From the NCBI GenBank assembly GCA_007258455.2, contig VDFB02193867.1:566955742-567019741 (forward strand): a stretch of 64,000 nucleotides of DNA. Reading direction: 5' to 3'. Below the pieces are notes generated by a model. That model did not search any database and was not told the DNA's origin. It saw only the letters and a list, made by a program, of their open reading frames with translations. This document shows positions 1 through 12,478 of the stretch, one piece after another. Numbering within the stretch: position 1 is the first letter of the stretch; each line of letters begins with the position of its first letter. Source of the stretch: Sequoia sempervirens (lineage: Eukaryota; Streptophyta; Pinopsida; Cupressales; Cupressaceae). Position numbers and translations under genes: made by a program.

Positions 1-605
1 TTTGAATTACGACTAAATGTCTTGATTGATAGGCTAATTGAAAAACATCTATAGCTTTCAAACGATATCACAGTTTTTGAATCTGAAACATGTGTCACAT
101 TCTATGCTTCGCATATTATAGGATTAAAAAAAATTGAATTTCATGAAATTTTGACCAAGTTAAGGTTGTCAAACATACGAGTTTTTATATTTTTAAAAAT
201 TTGTAATAAAAAAATCGTAATTAATTATTTAATTAGAAAAAATTGCAAAAAAATATGCATCACATCGGGACATGAGTCCTCTACTTATATCTAAAATCTA
301 TATAAAAAAATATTATCATTTTATTGTGGTTAGGGTTGTTAGAAAGACACTTCTTATTTTTTCCCTGAAATTTAAGTACTACTACATTGAAATTTCAAAT
401 TTTCACCAAATAGATTTTTTTAAAAAAAAAAACCTAGTAGTTTAGAAACTACATTCAATTTGATACAAATTCTATTCTTACATATTTTTGAAATAATATA
501 GATAACTTATTCAATTTTTTATTTCAAGTTTCCTAACATTGATTTTTCTAAATTTTTTGCCACATAAGGGCTTGTTTTTTCCATGATGATCCTGCACATA
601 CCCAT
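1..605. repeat. Dispersed AT-rich repeat, arm A
   Basis: AT-rich and without coding potential. Read in reverse complement, it aligns with diverged identity to 31230-31711 and, after skipping element B, to 46323-46425. Shared landmarks include the block around 100-130 (ATTCTATGCTTCGCATATTATAGG against its inverted match at 31680-31705), the run near 500-535 (ACTTATTCAATTTTTTATTTCAAG) and the end near 590-600. The family type is not recognised and the copy runs off the left edge of the window. Confidence 0.7.
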
Positions 606-659
606 CACTAATCAAATTAAAAACTACCACCCATGGATTGTCCACTCTCCCACTAAGGT

Positions 660-1842
660 TATTTTTTGAATTCCAATTCCAAATGGCACCCCTGTAGCTC
701 TCCTACCTCTTGCTCTCCTGTGTTGCAGCCTATCTCACCTGAGTGTGGAATGGTTGTAGATTTGTCTAGTTTGTTGCAGTATGTGGTTGTTTCAGATGTA
801 CCTCTAGTTGTGATTGTTGTCATGGGCTCTCTTATGGTTCCCTTTGTGGGTGGTAATATTTTTTTTATGCCATGAGGTCAGATGTTATGGGTGTGTGCTT
901 TGTGCGGCCGCTAAAGTGTGCCTCTATTACTCCTATTGTATTCTTTGAGTAGGAAATTTTTGAGAGCATTAATTTCTTCTTCAAAATGGGATTAATCTAT
1001 AGATTATGCTATTTATGGCCTTCTCTCTTAGATTTGAATATTTGTATTACAATGCACTGGAAAACCTTGTTGGGAGGTAGGATTGAGATTTCTAATTTTG
1101 CAAGGGGTTTTTTGTTGTTGACTTTTCTTCTTCTGAGGATAGGAAAGCTATCTTATATTAGGGTTTATGGTTTTGGGATTCTCATCCCCTATCTTTGAGG
1201 CCATGGGTTCCCTTCAATCCATTGAAGGAACCTATTGATATTATCCTTGTTTGGGTGAGATTTCCTTATCTCCCCTTACAATTATGTGGCTCCCCTACTC
1301 TTTAGGGAATAGGTAATGCTCTTGGTAGATTTTTGAAAGTGAATGAGGCTTCCATGAACTATACACACACCTCTTATGCTCATATTTTAGTGGAGGTTGA
1401 TCTATTTTAGGCACTACTTGGAGAGGTTGTGCTCCAATTGAAAGAATGGTCTTGGTTTTAGCTCATGGATTACAAAGGTATCTTGTTTCACTATAGACGT
1501 TGTTTTGCTACTAGACACTTGGCTTGTGATTGCTCTCTTAGCTTTCATCCCACTTCCTCTTCTAGTTGGTGGAAGAATTCCCTCAAGGACCCTCTAACCA
1601 TGTACCCTGATGAGTCCTCTTCTTCTGATAGTGACAATGAGCCTCCTCCTCTTGCTCAAAAGAAAGTGACTACTATTGATAATGTTGCCACTCTTGTGAA
1701 TGCTACTACTCATATTTTGGAAAAAAATTCTTCTTGTTTCTATGCAAGTTGCCTCCCTTGAGGTCCCTACTGATCCTAGTCTAGATAATGTTGTCTCTTC
1801 TATGGTTCTGACTACTCTAGTTTTGGGTTTTGATGTTCCACC
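660..1842 (+). pseudogene. DUF4283 / zinc-knuckle retroelement ORF pseudogene, 5' part
   Basis: This is a decayed coding stretch in several frames with scattered stops. Around 985-1200 it reads WPSLLDLNI and KTLLGGRIEI, which matches the DUF4283 domain of LINE-type ORF1 and related plant proteins. Homology continues in other frames through a segment like PWVPSFNPLKEPIDI (about 1200-1250) and NALGRFLKVNEAS (about 1313-1350). Near 1465-1530 a degraded CCHC zinc knuckle follows (YKGILFHYRRCF then GHLAxxC-like residues), with its first Cys lost. A Ser/Asp-rich tail runs up to 1842, where element A is inserted. The reading frame resumes at 14032. DUF4283 proteins are often part of non-LTR retroelements, so this is a dead copy. 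I infer no function. Confidence 0.75.
1838..1842. repeat. Target site duplication of element A, left copy (CCACC)
   Basis: CCACC lies directly before the 5' LTR (TGTAG). The same five bases lie directly after the 3' LTR at 14032-14036. A 5 bp duplication is normal for LTR retrotransposon integrase. Confidence 0.85.
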
Positions 1843-2813
1843 TGTAGACATGAAAAATTAGCATCATGCATTTGATTAGGTCATATTCATCCACTCAGAA
1901 AATAAATCAAGTTTATTTATCGATCTCCTAAATTCATCAGTTTAAATCAAATAAATCAACTTGATCCCATCACCCTCCTTTTAATTAAATAAATCAAGCA
2001 TTTTATTTAATTAAATCTGAAATCATCTTCCATCCCTTTTGATTTAAATAAATCAAAGAATCAAGTAAAATAACTCAAAACATCCTATTCATCATCCTAG
2101 CTAATTAATCCTGATTAAATCTAATCTAATGCATGTCACATCCTAACCACTTGCATCCTCCAGATAATCCCACTTGCACAAATAAATCAATTTATTGATT
2201 TATTAAATCAACATTTTCACTCAACATGGCATTTATGGGGAATATTCCCTCATGTTTGAAAAATATGACAAGTTGATTTGTCCCCCTCTCAAAATTTCTT
2301 GCACAAATTTGAATTTGAAACTCCCTCTCATGGGCACATTTCCCAAATCTTGCATATGCATCAACCAATCACATGATGACAAGTGGCCTCTTTTCATTGG
2401 CTTGTTTTTAGTCCCACATTGGTCCCTTTTCAACACTCTTAGCATTTGAAAATCTATAAAATAGAGGCTTCATCTCTTATGAAATCCTCCACAATCACTC
2501 ATGTAAAGTCACTCTCTTCAGGAGAACTAATTTTTCCTATCATCTTACTCCATCATCATCATTTGCAATATCAAGCTTAAGCAAGGATTGGGAAAGGGCT
2601 ATTTTCCACAATAGCACCAATCCACTATGAAATATATTTTTCTCCATGTTTTATTATATGCTTTCAATTTATATATCTAAATATTTCTTGCTTTGATTGC
2701 ATTATTAGCATGTGGAGTTATTTCATAGGGATGTTAAATCTAATGTTTTTCAAAGGACTAACATGATGATATTATCTTAATATTGTTAACCATTTGTAGA
2801 TTTGATGTCCACA
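1843..2813 (+). repeat. 5' LTR of element A
   Basis: 971 bp, TGTAGACATG...TGTCCACA. It aligns end to end with 13026-14031. The main difference is a 36 bp segment present near 13462-13498 of the 3' LTR and absent here. A TATA-like CTATAAAATAG stretch occurs near 2454-2464, a plausible promoter. Confidence 0.88.
2454..2464 (+). promoter_or_regulatory. Putative TATA box of element A LTR
   Basis: The sequence CTATAAAATAG sits about 610 bp into the LTR and is conserved in the 3' LTR near 13672-13682. It fits a plant TATA box that would start transcription about 30 bp downstream. Position and conservation are the only evidence. Confidence 0.5.
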
Positions 2814-2816
2814 AAA

Positions 2817-2834
2817 TGGCGCTAGGAGGGAACG
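2817..2834 (+). other. Primer-binding-site-like sequence of element A
   Basis: TGGCGCTAGGAGGGAACG begins 3 nt after the 5' LTR. It starts with the TGG expected for pairing with a tRNA CCA end and resembles the TGGCGCC-type sites of Tat/Athila elements. The exact tRNA is not identified. Confidence 0.55.
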
Positions 2835-5800
2835 TCTTTAAGGCCATAGGAGATTTCAAAAGGTCATGTTACTATCTTATTCTTAGTGGTCGATTACCAA
2901 ATGTGTCTCAATTTTCATAGTGAGAGTGTCTTAGGATGAGGCTAGGTTAATAAGGTGTGAGGTTCTAGGTGGTAATCTTCTAGAAAGAAGCCATACGCAA
3001 ACACCTCCTTAATTATATGTTGATGCCTGTTGACCAATAAACACTCCTCCATTGTATATCAACTAGTTCTTGTTTAGGCATGGCTGAGGTCGTAGAAAAC
3101 GTAATGAGACTAATCCCTGCTAATATCCTCACTGTAGATGAATGTTATAAATATCTAAATGTTTGTAAGGCATCCAACAGGGCCGAAGCTTTCTCATGAG
3201 GGCAGAAGCAATAAAATACACCACATGTTTTATCTTCTCATCACATGTAGGAAATAACCCAGTTCAAGCTTGGAAAAAAGAAGAAAAAAATGGAGAAAAC
3301 AGAGAAAGTATAAGAGGCCAAGAAATGAAATGGTGAGCGAGCGCTAGATCTTCCAAGCTTTCTGGGCCTATCCATATGACTACCATTGACTGGTTGGATT
3401 TAGATCAAAGACAGTGCATAGCCGCCAGTCTAGCACAGGGCGTTGAGATTTCTTAGATATCGACATAAGCTACTTTTTCCTTTTATCGAAGTTTCCACCA
3501 TCCAAGTAATCTAGGCGTTATCAACTCACAATCAATATGCTATTTCTGATTTATTGTTTCATGTAGAAATCTTTGTGGATACGTGATCATAGTATGATGA
3601 ATGTTTAGTCTCGATACACATAAATGCTTTCACAACAATGCGGCTTAAGAGGACATCATCTTATAAGCTACTTCATTTCTATTTTTTTGTAGTTTATTAC
3701 TCTGTCAAGTATGAGGACGTACCTTTTTAAAAAGAGAAATAGCTTTTAACACTATTAAATTTACTACGCAATTTCATCCGCTGTCTCACAAAAGGCTATC
3801 ATGAAGGTTGTTTGTCTGTTGTTAAGCATTATGACCTACTATCATGAAGGTTGTTTGTCTGTTGTTAAGCATTAAAAGATAGGTCGATGCCAGTTGGTAA
3901 TTAAATGCATATCTACACTTGCTTGAAGTTGTATCTTACTCATGTCATTTTCTAGCTGAATATCAAATTATTAGATATCATTCTTGAATACGTTTGATGA
4001 TGAATTGATAGTATTGGTAGATGACTCTTCTCAAATCATACAGTGTGGCGTACTGATAGTAATATAGCTTTGATTGAGACAATCTAAATCTAGCGACCGA
4101 ATTAAATTCTCCCTGCTACTGTGTTTGGTCTATGCATCCATAACTGCTAGAAGTCGGCAGAGTACAATGAATTCACAACTACTAGTGGTAAGGAACGTGG
4201 TATAAATGAAGGCAGTCAGTTAGAAGCATCTTTCACGCATGTTGTCTATACTTTAATGCCACCTTTATGATACCTTTTCTATATTACGTGTTGTCTATGC
4301 ATTGCTCATGGCTATAGATTCTAAAAATATCCACTTCAACGCAGGAAGACATTTGCAAGCTCAATCTCTGATGAATGAACTATATGTATAAACCCTAACT
4401 CACGCCATATCTTTCTTGAATAACATCTCTTTAAAGCTTGAATGATGGAGACTGGTGGACTTGAACTTAAGACTAAATAAGACAACTACTTTGTGGTGAC
4501 ATTCAAAGTACATAGGGGTGGACTTTGAGGGAGTTGCAGATTATATTCAAAATTACTTAGGAAAATCAAAAAAAAATTATGACAGTTAGATAGTTGGAAG
4601 GAATTCTCATGTAGGGGTTTTCAAAACTTTTGAAATACTTACAATTCATCTTTGATGTTAACATTTAATCTTGATATTAAGATGCTATATAAAAGAAAAA
4701 TTAAAAAAAAAAAAGATAAAGTCTCAAATCATTTTTAGATAGCATCATATGTTTTCATCACTTGAGCAATCTTGATTGTATTTTTTGAAGTCAATAATCT
4801 TGTATGAAGAACTCATAAGCCTTGTCCAAGATTTTCTCAAATATTGGGCATGTCTTGTGTTTCTTTTATCATTTTGCAATACATGCATAACTCATATCTA
4901 TAATGTTTATAGGTACAAAGGAAAGCAAAAGGAAAGCGTAAGGTACAAAGACTAACAAAGAAAGAAACAAAGAAAAATGACGAAGGTGAAAATGAAGGAG
5001 AATAATGAAAGCGAAGAAAGAAAGCAAAGAACAACAGAGCATGAAGGGGAGAGATTGAAAGATTAAAGTGTTTTTTAACACTTTAGTGTTTGCTTAAACA
5101 CTTTTCTCGAAATTTTCATCTTTTTGCTCTTAGGACACTAATTTTCATTTGGGCTTAAAAAGAACACTTTGATTTTTCATTTGCAAAGGGTTAAAATTGA
5201 AACTTAGACACCTACTAGATTTCAAATTGGGCTAAAATTGGACAAGCAATCTTCATCTTTCCTTTGGTGTTTAAAAATGAATCAAATCATTGCTTTGAAG
5301 GATAAAATGAATGTGTGCCTTTATTGTTTTGTAATTATTTACACAAAGTGATATAATCAAAAGACGTATGCACTTCTCTTGCACCTCATGGTGATCTTGA
5401 GAATCTAAAGGTTTTTGGTGACATTAAGTTGTGTAAATAATTGCCCATACACACTTTGATTTGGGTTTAAAATTGAACATCTTGTACGAGTGTGAGTAAA
5501 GCATCATTGCATATATTCTCTTTCTTTGAGTCGTCAAAGATTGATCGAGTTACAAATTTTGTCTTTTCTCACTTTTGTTTATCCTAGAGGGCCTGCCTTG
5601 GGGAAAAAGTACTCACCCAAGGGAATGACTCAACCGGTAACACTCTAAAGCCAAGAGTATTTCCAGTCGGGATATAAATGTGGATATTGGAAGAAACACC
5701 AATATCATGCAATTGATTATGACAAGATGGATCCAAAAGGGGACTCTTGTTGTATGGGTCAATCTCCATGAATGAAAAGTCCTTACTAGAACCCATGTGC

Positions 5801-6880
5801 TAGAATTTTCCAAAATCCTTTAATCTATTTGTTGGTGCAAGAATAGTTGTTCTAAAGCCGCCCCACACTTTTACAGTCTTTAGTAGAAATGGAAAGCATG
5901 CCATGGGATTTTCGTGGGTGTTGATGCTTGGCTGCCCCGATTGACGTTAATGAGTCGTGGAAGTTAGCCAGTGGGGTCAAGCATCTAACCATTCGCTAAA
6001 GATAAGCGTAGCTAGACTTGTCCAAGTGGGGATTCAACAAATTTTGTCTTTCACATCCATAGGGTTGTACTTGTTCTTGGTTTGAAAACACAGTGCTTTA
6101 TTCGAAAACATTTGCAAACAAACATTCAACATGATCATCAAAATTTCAAACCCTTTAGGAGGAAAATACCATTGACCAAATTCTCATGTTATTGCTTGCC
6201 CTTGGGACTACATCCTTAGAGGTTTCTAAGCACTTGAATTTACATCTCAATTTTCCCACTAAAGTTAAACAATAGGTAACCCTTGCCTTAAATTCATCAA
6301 AGTTTCACATAATATACCTTGTGAAATGAGATGAAGTTGAGACATTGGACATTCAGTTTGAAATCTAATCAAGAGTGTGTTTGTGGTAAAAAGAATCCAT
6401 TAATCAAAGATTGAATCAATTGGACCCCACACATGTGCTTGGCATCTTTTGGTCATATGGTGTTTATGCAAACATTGGTCTTTTGATTTTGAATTACTCT
6501 TAAAGAAAAGCATGTTCTTCACTATCTTGGCCTAGAAAAATAGTCCTTCCTAGATTCATTTAGGATCAAATCAAACACTTCATCCAAATTCCAAACATCT
6601 ATCAAAATCCATCCCTCAAACAACTTTAGAGCTTTGGAAACATCATTCTAGACTTGGGTAAATCATCAAAATCAAAATCACCTTGTTTAGTTAGGTGTAT
6701 GGGAATGCATCCTTTCTCATACATTTAATTGAATTAGCAATCCTTTGAACAAGTTCATCCTAAGATAACATCTTACATCTTAGGGTTTACAAGTCCACTA
6801 TCCAAATCCAATCAAACAATCAAAATCAAACCCTAAGTCTAGCATTGATCCAAAGTTCCTAAACGTTCATCACTCATCAT
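2835..6880 (+). other. Element A untranslated leader, about 4 kb
   Basis: No open reading frame here has support. Short minus-strand frames at 4837-5081 are artefacts of a purine-rich tract (about 4915-5060, GAAAG/AAAGA runs). The only structure noted is a short tandem duplication at 3796-3874. The rest is AT-rich sequence without recognisable motifs. Confidence 0.5.
3796..3874 (+). repeat. 36 bp perfect tandem duplication, 43 bp period
   Basis: A 36 bp block beginning CTATCATGAAGG and ending AAGCATTA occurs at 3796-3831 and again at 3839-3874, with 7 bp (TGACCTA-like) between. The copies are identical, so the duplication is recent relative to the element. Confidence 0.85.
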
Positions 6881-6964
6881 TTGCACCTTTCATCCATCAT
6901 CTCGTCATTAGTCCTAAGAATCTTAGAAGTCACTTTTGCAACAAGGTCAAAACACAAGAGGAAC

Positions 6965-9780
6965 ATGGAATATAAACTTGATCCCTACATCATGAGTAAT
7001 CCAAATCAATTGAACTTTCAAAGCCTTACAATGTCGATTGATTATCAAAACTCACACTTATACAATCCATACATGGGATCATTGCCTTCTACAAATGTCA
7101 ATGGCACAACAAGTGTGAGTATGCCCAAATAAAAAATTGGAACACATTTCACGATGGTAGATCTAAGTCCAAACCTACAAGTTTTCCAACCGAACAATCA
7201 ATGCATGAGCCTTCAAACGAACAATGTCATCCCACCATATCCCTACATGCCAAATGAGAATGTACCAAGAACAAGTTTTTGAAACATGAATCTAGAAAAC
7301 TTTGGGATAAATATGGTTGCAAATCATACGAATTTCGTTCAAAGTCCAAAAAATATGTTAACGACTTTGTGTATCAATCCAAGTCAAGGTAACACCATGC
7401 AAAATCAAAAACATGACAATGTGGTTCCCAACACCAACAATGTTCAATTCCAACCTATCATGCCAAATCTGAGTGTCATCCCAAATGAGAACATTGTCCA
7501 AAATCAAACACAAGTACACACTCCAAATCTGCTTAAACACAAGCCAAATCAACTATATCAAGGGAGTAAAGATCGAAATCAAGAACAAATTTGGCTAGAT
7601 CAAATTTCTACACTTACCAAAATAGTTGAGTCAATACACCAAGAGACATCTCCACCACCATTACCCATATCAACATCATTCCTTGGTTTAGGGCTTCCCC
7701 CTTTACCTAGCACCAATCACTCCATCCAAATTAATCCCCCTAACACCAATCAAGACATCACATCAAATATTTTGAATATTCCATCGACATCGCACCAACA
7801 CATGGTATCTAATCAAATGACAACATCAATCCCGACAAATCAAAACATGGTCTCCCAAGGACCTATCACTTCGGTCATTCCAACCATTCCTACCACTCCT
7901 ATCACACCCATCATATATCAACCCATCACTACCATGATTGCTCCGATCATATCTCAAACACTTGTCACTACATCCAACACGATTCCAAATACACCACCAC
8001 TACCACCAAAACCAAGTGCAATAAGTCAATATCGTAACATCGCACTAAAAGCACATCAAGCCTACCAGCAAGCACTTCAACAGTATTAGGTGGCTCCACA
8101 AGCTTCTCAAGCTAGCCACACCTCTCAAGCTACCCAAAAAACACAAGCACAAACACAAAAAAGATTATTGGGGATACCGATGAACATTTAACCATTGGTG
8201 ATATCATTGACAATCTCCCCACCACAATTGCTGAAAGCATTGATCAAGATCTATCCATCAAAGACCACATTGAAGATGTTTCTATCTTGTCTGAAGATCA
8301 AATCAACATAGGTCAAGAGTCACTTTTCAATCATGATCAAAATCCACCAACAATACTCAACAATGATCCAATTCAAGAAACATCAACATCATTTAACCCT
8401 ATGGTTGAAGACATTGGAAATTCCTCCATCACAATTGTTGAAAACAATGATCAAGATTTCTCCATCGATGAGCACATTGAAAATGTTTCCACCTCATTCG
8501 ATGACTAACTCACCATACATCAAGAGCCACTTTTTTGTGATCTATTTGATCCTATTGACATAATGCACGATCCGTTGGCCAATGATCATTTCGAAACTGT
8601 CTCTAAATTTCCTTATGAGTTAGAGGACATATCTCAAGAATTTATCCCAAAGCAAGATCAACATCTTTCACCAAAGTCTAGTAGTGGTCCTTTCCAAGAC
8701 ATGTTGACCCCCTTTGACCTCATGATTACAGATATGGAAGAAACCATGAACTCGACACTTGAGGATATTGAACCACTTACCATGTCTAATGATGACATCC
8801 AAGAACCTTTTGTAAGCAATTCATCCTTTGAAACTGAACCATGTCAAGAACCTTATCCAAAGCATGTCGAAAGAAACTCTGATATCATTCAAGATCAAGA
8901 ATTCATATCTACAAGATATTACAATGATCTAATGGACACTCTCCTACCTATGCAAGATGATCATATCCACATAGCACATACTCCTCCATATACCCATGAG
9001 ATGCTTTCTTTGGATGGAAACATAGATGATCGTCATTCAGAATAGGATCCCTTTATTTTGGACATTGTTACACAAAAGGAGCAGATTATTAATTCCTACA
9101 GTCAAACTGAGTTATCAAAATCAAGATCTGATATATCCCAAATTCAGACTGAGGACATTAGGTATGATGATATCCAACATTATCCACTCAAGGAAGCTGG
9201 TCAGGCAAAACAAGATACTTCAGAGTCAGCAGAGCATCCAGTCAAAATAACATCATCTGCAATGGTCATTTGTCAGAGCATGTTTACTAAACAAGACATC
9301 TCAAAACAAGTAGAATCAAGGAACAAAGGTACTACTTCCACCATACTGGGGGCAACTATGTCTCAAGCAAATGCCAACATACGGAGCACGAAGAATCCTT
9401 ATGATGAAACCGATGTCAATACTACAACCAGCCACGTCATGAATTTTCATCCACCCATCATCCCATCCATGAATTGGGACCAACTGCAAAAGAAAGAATT
9501 GAATCAAAGTACGAAGAACTTTATCAAAGAAAAAGAAGTTGGAAAGCATAAGGGACAAATCAAATATAAATGGATACCAAAGAATACAAAGAAAGATAAT
9601 CCCTATCAAACTCCATCAGTCAAAGAAACTATGGGGAAAAATAAAAAAGGGAAAAGTATCCATCAAAGATGGCCACAAAAGCAAAAGCAAGCTTTTCAAG
9701 TGACTTATAAAGTATATCAAGCAATTGGTCATAATTCCACACACACTTTCATATCCACCCATCATTGCTCATCTTCCTAA
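6965..9780 (+). pseudogene. Fossil long ORF of element A, unrecognised Asn/Gln/Pro- and Asp-rich protein
   Basis: Adjoining open segments form one decayed ORF of about 940 codons. Frame 2 runs from an ATG at 6965 through stops at 7130 and 7280 to 8089, and a little beyond. It shifts near 8160 into frame 1, which is open to 9780 except for stops at 8506 and 9043. The N-terminal part (about 6965-8150) is rich in Asn, Gln, Pro, Thr and Ile with repeated PITT/PIIS/TTPITP-type motifs. The middle (8170-9045) is acidic with many DDI, EDI and QE pairs and contains a 70-codon internal repeat. The C-terminal part (9058-9780) is Lys/Gln/Ser-rich and basic. No gag, zinc knuckle, protease or RT motif is visible. 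It could be a fast-evolving structural protein or a captured sequence. Function unknown. Confidence 0.55.
8197..8545 (+). repeat. 70-codon internal repeat in the element A ORF
   Basis: The segment starting GATATCATTGACAAT at 8200 recurs with changes 210 bp later at 8410. Both encode a pattern like D-I, then T-I-x-E-x-x-D-Q-D-x-S-I, then E-x-V-S, then x-x-E-x-L-F. The second copy contains the stop at 8506. The spacing is a multiple of three, as expected for duplication inside a coding frame. Confidence 0.6.
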
Positions 9781-9889
9781 GTTTGGAGAGTCAAAGGTTC
9801 CAAACTGTTAACCAATCCATCTCATATCCCTAAACACACTCCATCCACACCTCCACACATGATATCCAATTCTCACATTTACCATTTAT

Positions 9890-10110
9890 TGGCAATGACC
9901 CTTCATCATAAGGATTCAGAGGGCACTCTATTGTGATGTACACTCCAAGACAAAGTCAACTCTAGTGTCGACAAAGTAGATCAAGAATCCCAAAAGCTGC
10001 ATTCAAGTGCACGTATCTTAGCAAAGCAACTTCTTCAGGTAGGGTACCGATGGCACATTATGACAGAAGCATCTACATCAACACCACCAAATGGTTCAAC
10101 ATGAGCTTAA
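9890..10110 (+). pseudogene. Remnant of Tat-type integrase N-terminal (zinc-binding) region
   Basis: One frame reads EGTLL, stop, C, then VNSSVDKV and HSSARILAKQLLQVGYRW before ending at a TGA. This order matches the start of Ty3/Tat integrases, where a short 'GTLLRC' segment precedes an H-S-S/G helix and the 'KxLRxGYYWPT' motif. The Cys pair, the DDE core and the C-terminus are missing. I take it as a leftover of the pol gene lost from element A. Similarity is by eye only. Confidence 0.4.
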
Positions 10111-10299
10111 AATCTTTCAAAAAAATAAAAAAATATGAAAATCCAAAAAAATTAGAAAAAAGGATTGAGAATAGTAAAGATAAAAAATCATCCTCTAGTG
10201 AAAACTACATGGGCGGCTTTGGGCAAGACTATGATGAAAACCTGGAAAACAGGCATCATGTGTGGAATTGAGCATCTATGTGCGCCGGTTCAGATGAAA

Positions 10300-10720
10300 G
10301 CATCTCATCCCATCCATAATAAATCCATTCATCCATAAACCATTGATCCAATCCATCATACATCCATCCGCATCCATCATCCAAGATATCTTGATCTTGA
10401 TGAAAGTTTGGGGCACACTTTACACTTGCTTATGGTAAACATCTTGACATGGGTCATTTTCATCGATCCTATCCTATGCAATTTTATCTAAGCCATAAAA
10501 CATTACCCAAATGGGCATTCTTTATCTAAACACCTTATCTTATCACAAGATAATCCTTGGAATCCTTTGTGTGCTTAACATATCCATCCATCCACACGCT
10601 TATTAAAGCATCCATCCATGACATTCCATACATTGCTAGACATTGGGGGTAGATATTTACATCTTGCTTTAGGAATAAATCTTGATTTATATCCTCCAAC
10701 TTATGTGGTGATCTAAACAT
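10300..10720. other. Low-complexity CATCCA-rich DNA in element A
   Basis: Runs of CATCCATC-type words alternate with ordinary AT-rich sequence. No gene is visible. Similar CATCATC words recur at 12520-12860. Confidence 0.5.
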
Positions 10721-11007
10721 TGGAAAATGTGAAATCAAATTGGTCCACCACTTGTGAGCAAATATTCCAAATCACTAGCCCATGGCATATTTTGACAAGC
10801 AAATATTCTTTAACAAAGCTTTATCTTTCATCAAACATCAAACCAAGAAATCACTATCAGTCACATCTAAGTTGCACATCAAACGCCACATCAAATCATT
10901 TGAACAACTTTTGTTCCAAACCAAGCTTCAACAATCCTGATCAATCGAAGCCAATCAATCCATAATCTTGGGATATCCTTCTCAATCATTGTGTTGCTTA
11001 ACACTAT

Positions 11008-11178
11008 CCTTGCATTGTTGTGCATCCTCAACAATGTTATCATTATCAATCTCGATCAATCCATCCTTGCATTGTTGTTCATCCTCAACAATGTTATCGT
11101 CATCAATCCTAATCAACAAATCCTTGCATTGTTGTGTACCTCAACAATGTTATCATCATCATCAATACATCGATCCGA
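11008..11178 (+). repeat. 57 bp minisatellite, three copies
   Basis: Units start at 11008, 11065 and 11122, each opening CCTTGCATTGTTGT and followed by a CTCAACAATGTTATC block. Spacing is 57 bp, with a few substitutions between copies and a small indel in the third. Confidence 0.85.
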
Positions 11179-11254
11179 TCAATCAACCTTAGCTTGGTTT
11201 TCAACCAAATACCAAATAGAGCACTGATATCACATGTCCATATCCAAATCATCA

Positions 11255-11615
11255 AAATCATGCAAAAATCCAAAAACATCAGAAAATTAGAAAAAACCAA
11301 AAACATTCAAAACATCAAAATTGAAAAGCATTCAAAAAATCAAAAAAAGTCAAAAACATTAGAATCTATACTACATCGTCTCTGAGCTTAAACATAGGCA
11401 AGGCTAATCTTTGATCAGCCACTGAGACATCAAAATAAAAAAACATCCAAAAAATCATCAAAATCCAAAAACATTCAAAAAACACAAAAATCCAAAAACA
11501 TTCAAAAAATAAAAAATCAAAACATTTGAAAAATCCAAAAAACACCAAAAATACCTCAAAACATTTCAAAATGTCAAAAACATCCAAATATTTGAAAAAA
11601 ATCTATCTTCCTCAT
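11255..11615 (+). repeat. A-rich degenerate short-period repeat
   Basis: Many imperfect copies of AAAATCCAAAAACATTCAAAAAA-like words repeat every 15 to 20 bases. A short unrelated stretch at about 11370-11425 interrupts them. The minus-strand open frame here (Phe-rich) is an artefact of this composition. Confidence 0.75.
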
Positions 11616-12445
11616 CTCGCTTTCACCCACAATAATTAATCATCCATAATAAACTAATCATCACCTTCATCCTTTGGAAAAACAAATAGAAACAATCACA
11701 ACAATCAGCAAAATCAAACTTCAATCGTAAAATATAAATCAAAGCAACAAACCGTTACAAAAAAATCAAACTCTTGATCATTTTAAACATGTCAGTCCAC
11801 TTTACATCAACAACCTATCAATCAACTTATCAAACCATCATCATCCTATACAATGCATGTCCTAGGATATATCGTTTCGACAATGGGCATCATTTTGGAT
11901 ATCACTTGGATTCTTATCCTATCAAAACACATCCCTTTGGCTCAAGGTATGATCTATGTCAAAATGATATAATTTTATTTTTATTTTGGTTAAATAGTTA
12001 ATACAACTGGTGATGTCCCATGGAAACAGTTGTGCTTTCAATACACACATATTTTTGTTTGTGTACTTGATCTTTTCTTTTGATTTATCTTATTGCGCTC
12101 ATTCCAAGGACCTCTCAATGATATCCGAATGAAGGATTTAGAGAGATAGGAATGGGGCATCGATCGTTATCTTTTGTCTATTGTGCTTGTTGGACATTTT
12201 TGTAAAATAACTTGGCGAATACTTGCTTTGTTAGGTATGTCCTAGCAAGGTTTCCGTATGTCAAGTGTGAACAAGAATGCTCCTATCTATTTGTCGAGTC
12301 AAAGTCCATCTCACTAGGTGCAACGCCATCCTGATTCTTTATACCTTGATTCATCGTACCTATGTGTGTCATCAAGCATAAGGTAAGTATCCCTTTTAAA
12401 ATCCCAATCCTTGATAAGAAAATCATCCATTTATCAGCATCATCT

Positions 12446-12478
<33 letters not shown>
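12446..12478 (+). repeat. (CAT)n microsatellite
   Basis: About eleven consecutive CAT triplets lie in a CAT-rich neighbourhood inside element A. A poly-Met frame on the minus strand is only a consequence of this. Confidence 0.9.

Noticed and set aside
901..920. GCGGCCGC (NotI site) that might indicate vector sequence
   Set aside because: It lies inside the DUF4283 pseudogene sequence with homologous-looking text on both sides and no other vector features.
4837..5081. Two overlapping minus-strand ORFs with hydrophobic, membrane-like sequence
   Set aside because: They are the complement of a GAAAG-rich purine tract. Both frames give Phe/Leu/Ser-rich strings, with no start context or homology.
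6778..6840. TTAGGGTTT and ACCCTAAG words resembling plant telomere repeats
   Set aside because: Single copies only, with no tandem array.
11008..11610. Evenly repeated units that could suggest a CRISPR array
   Set aside because: Direct tandem copies without unique spacers, in plant retrotransposon DNA, and no cas genes.
12283..12477. Minus-strand ORF starting with a run of ten Met
   Set aside because: A product of the CAT microsatellite.
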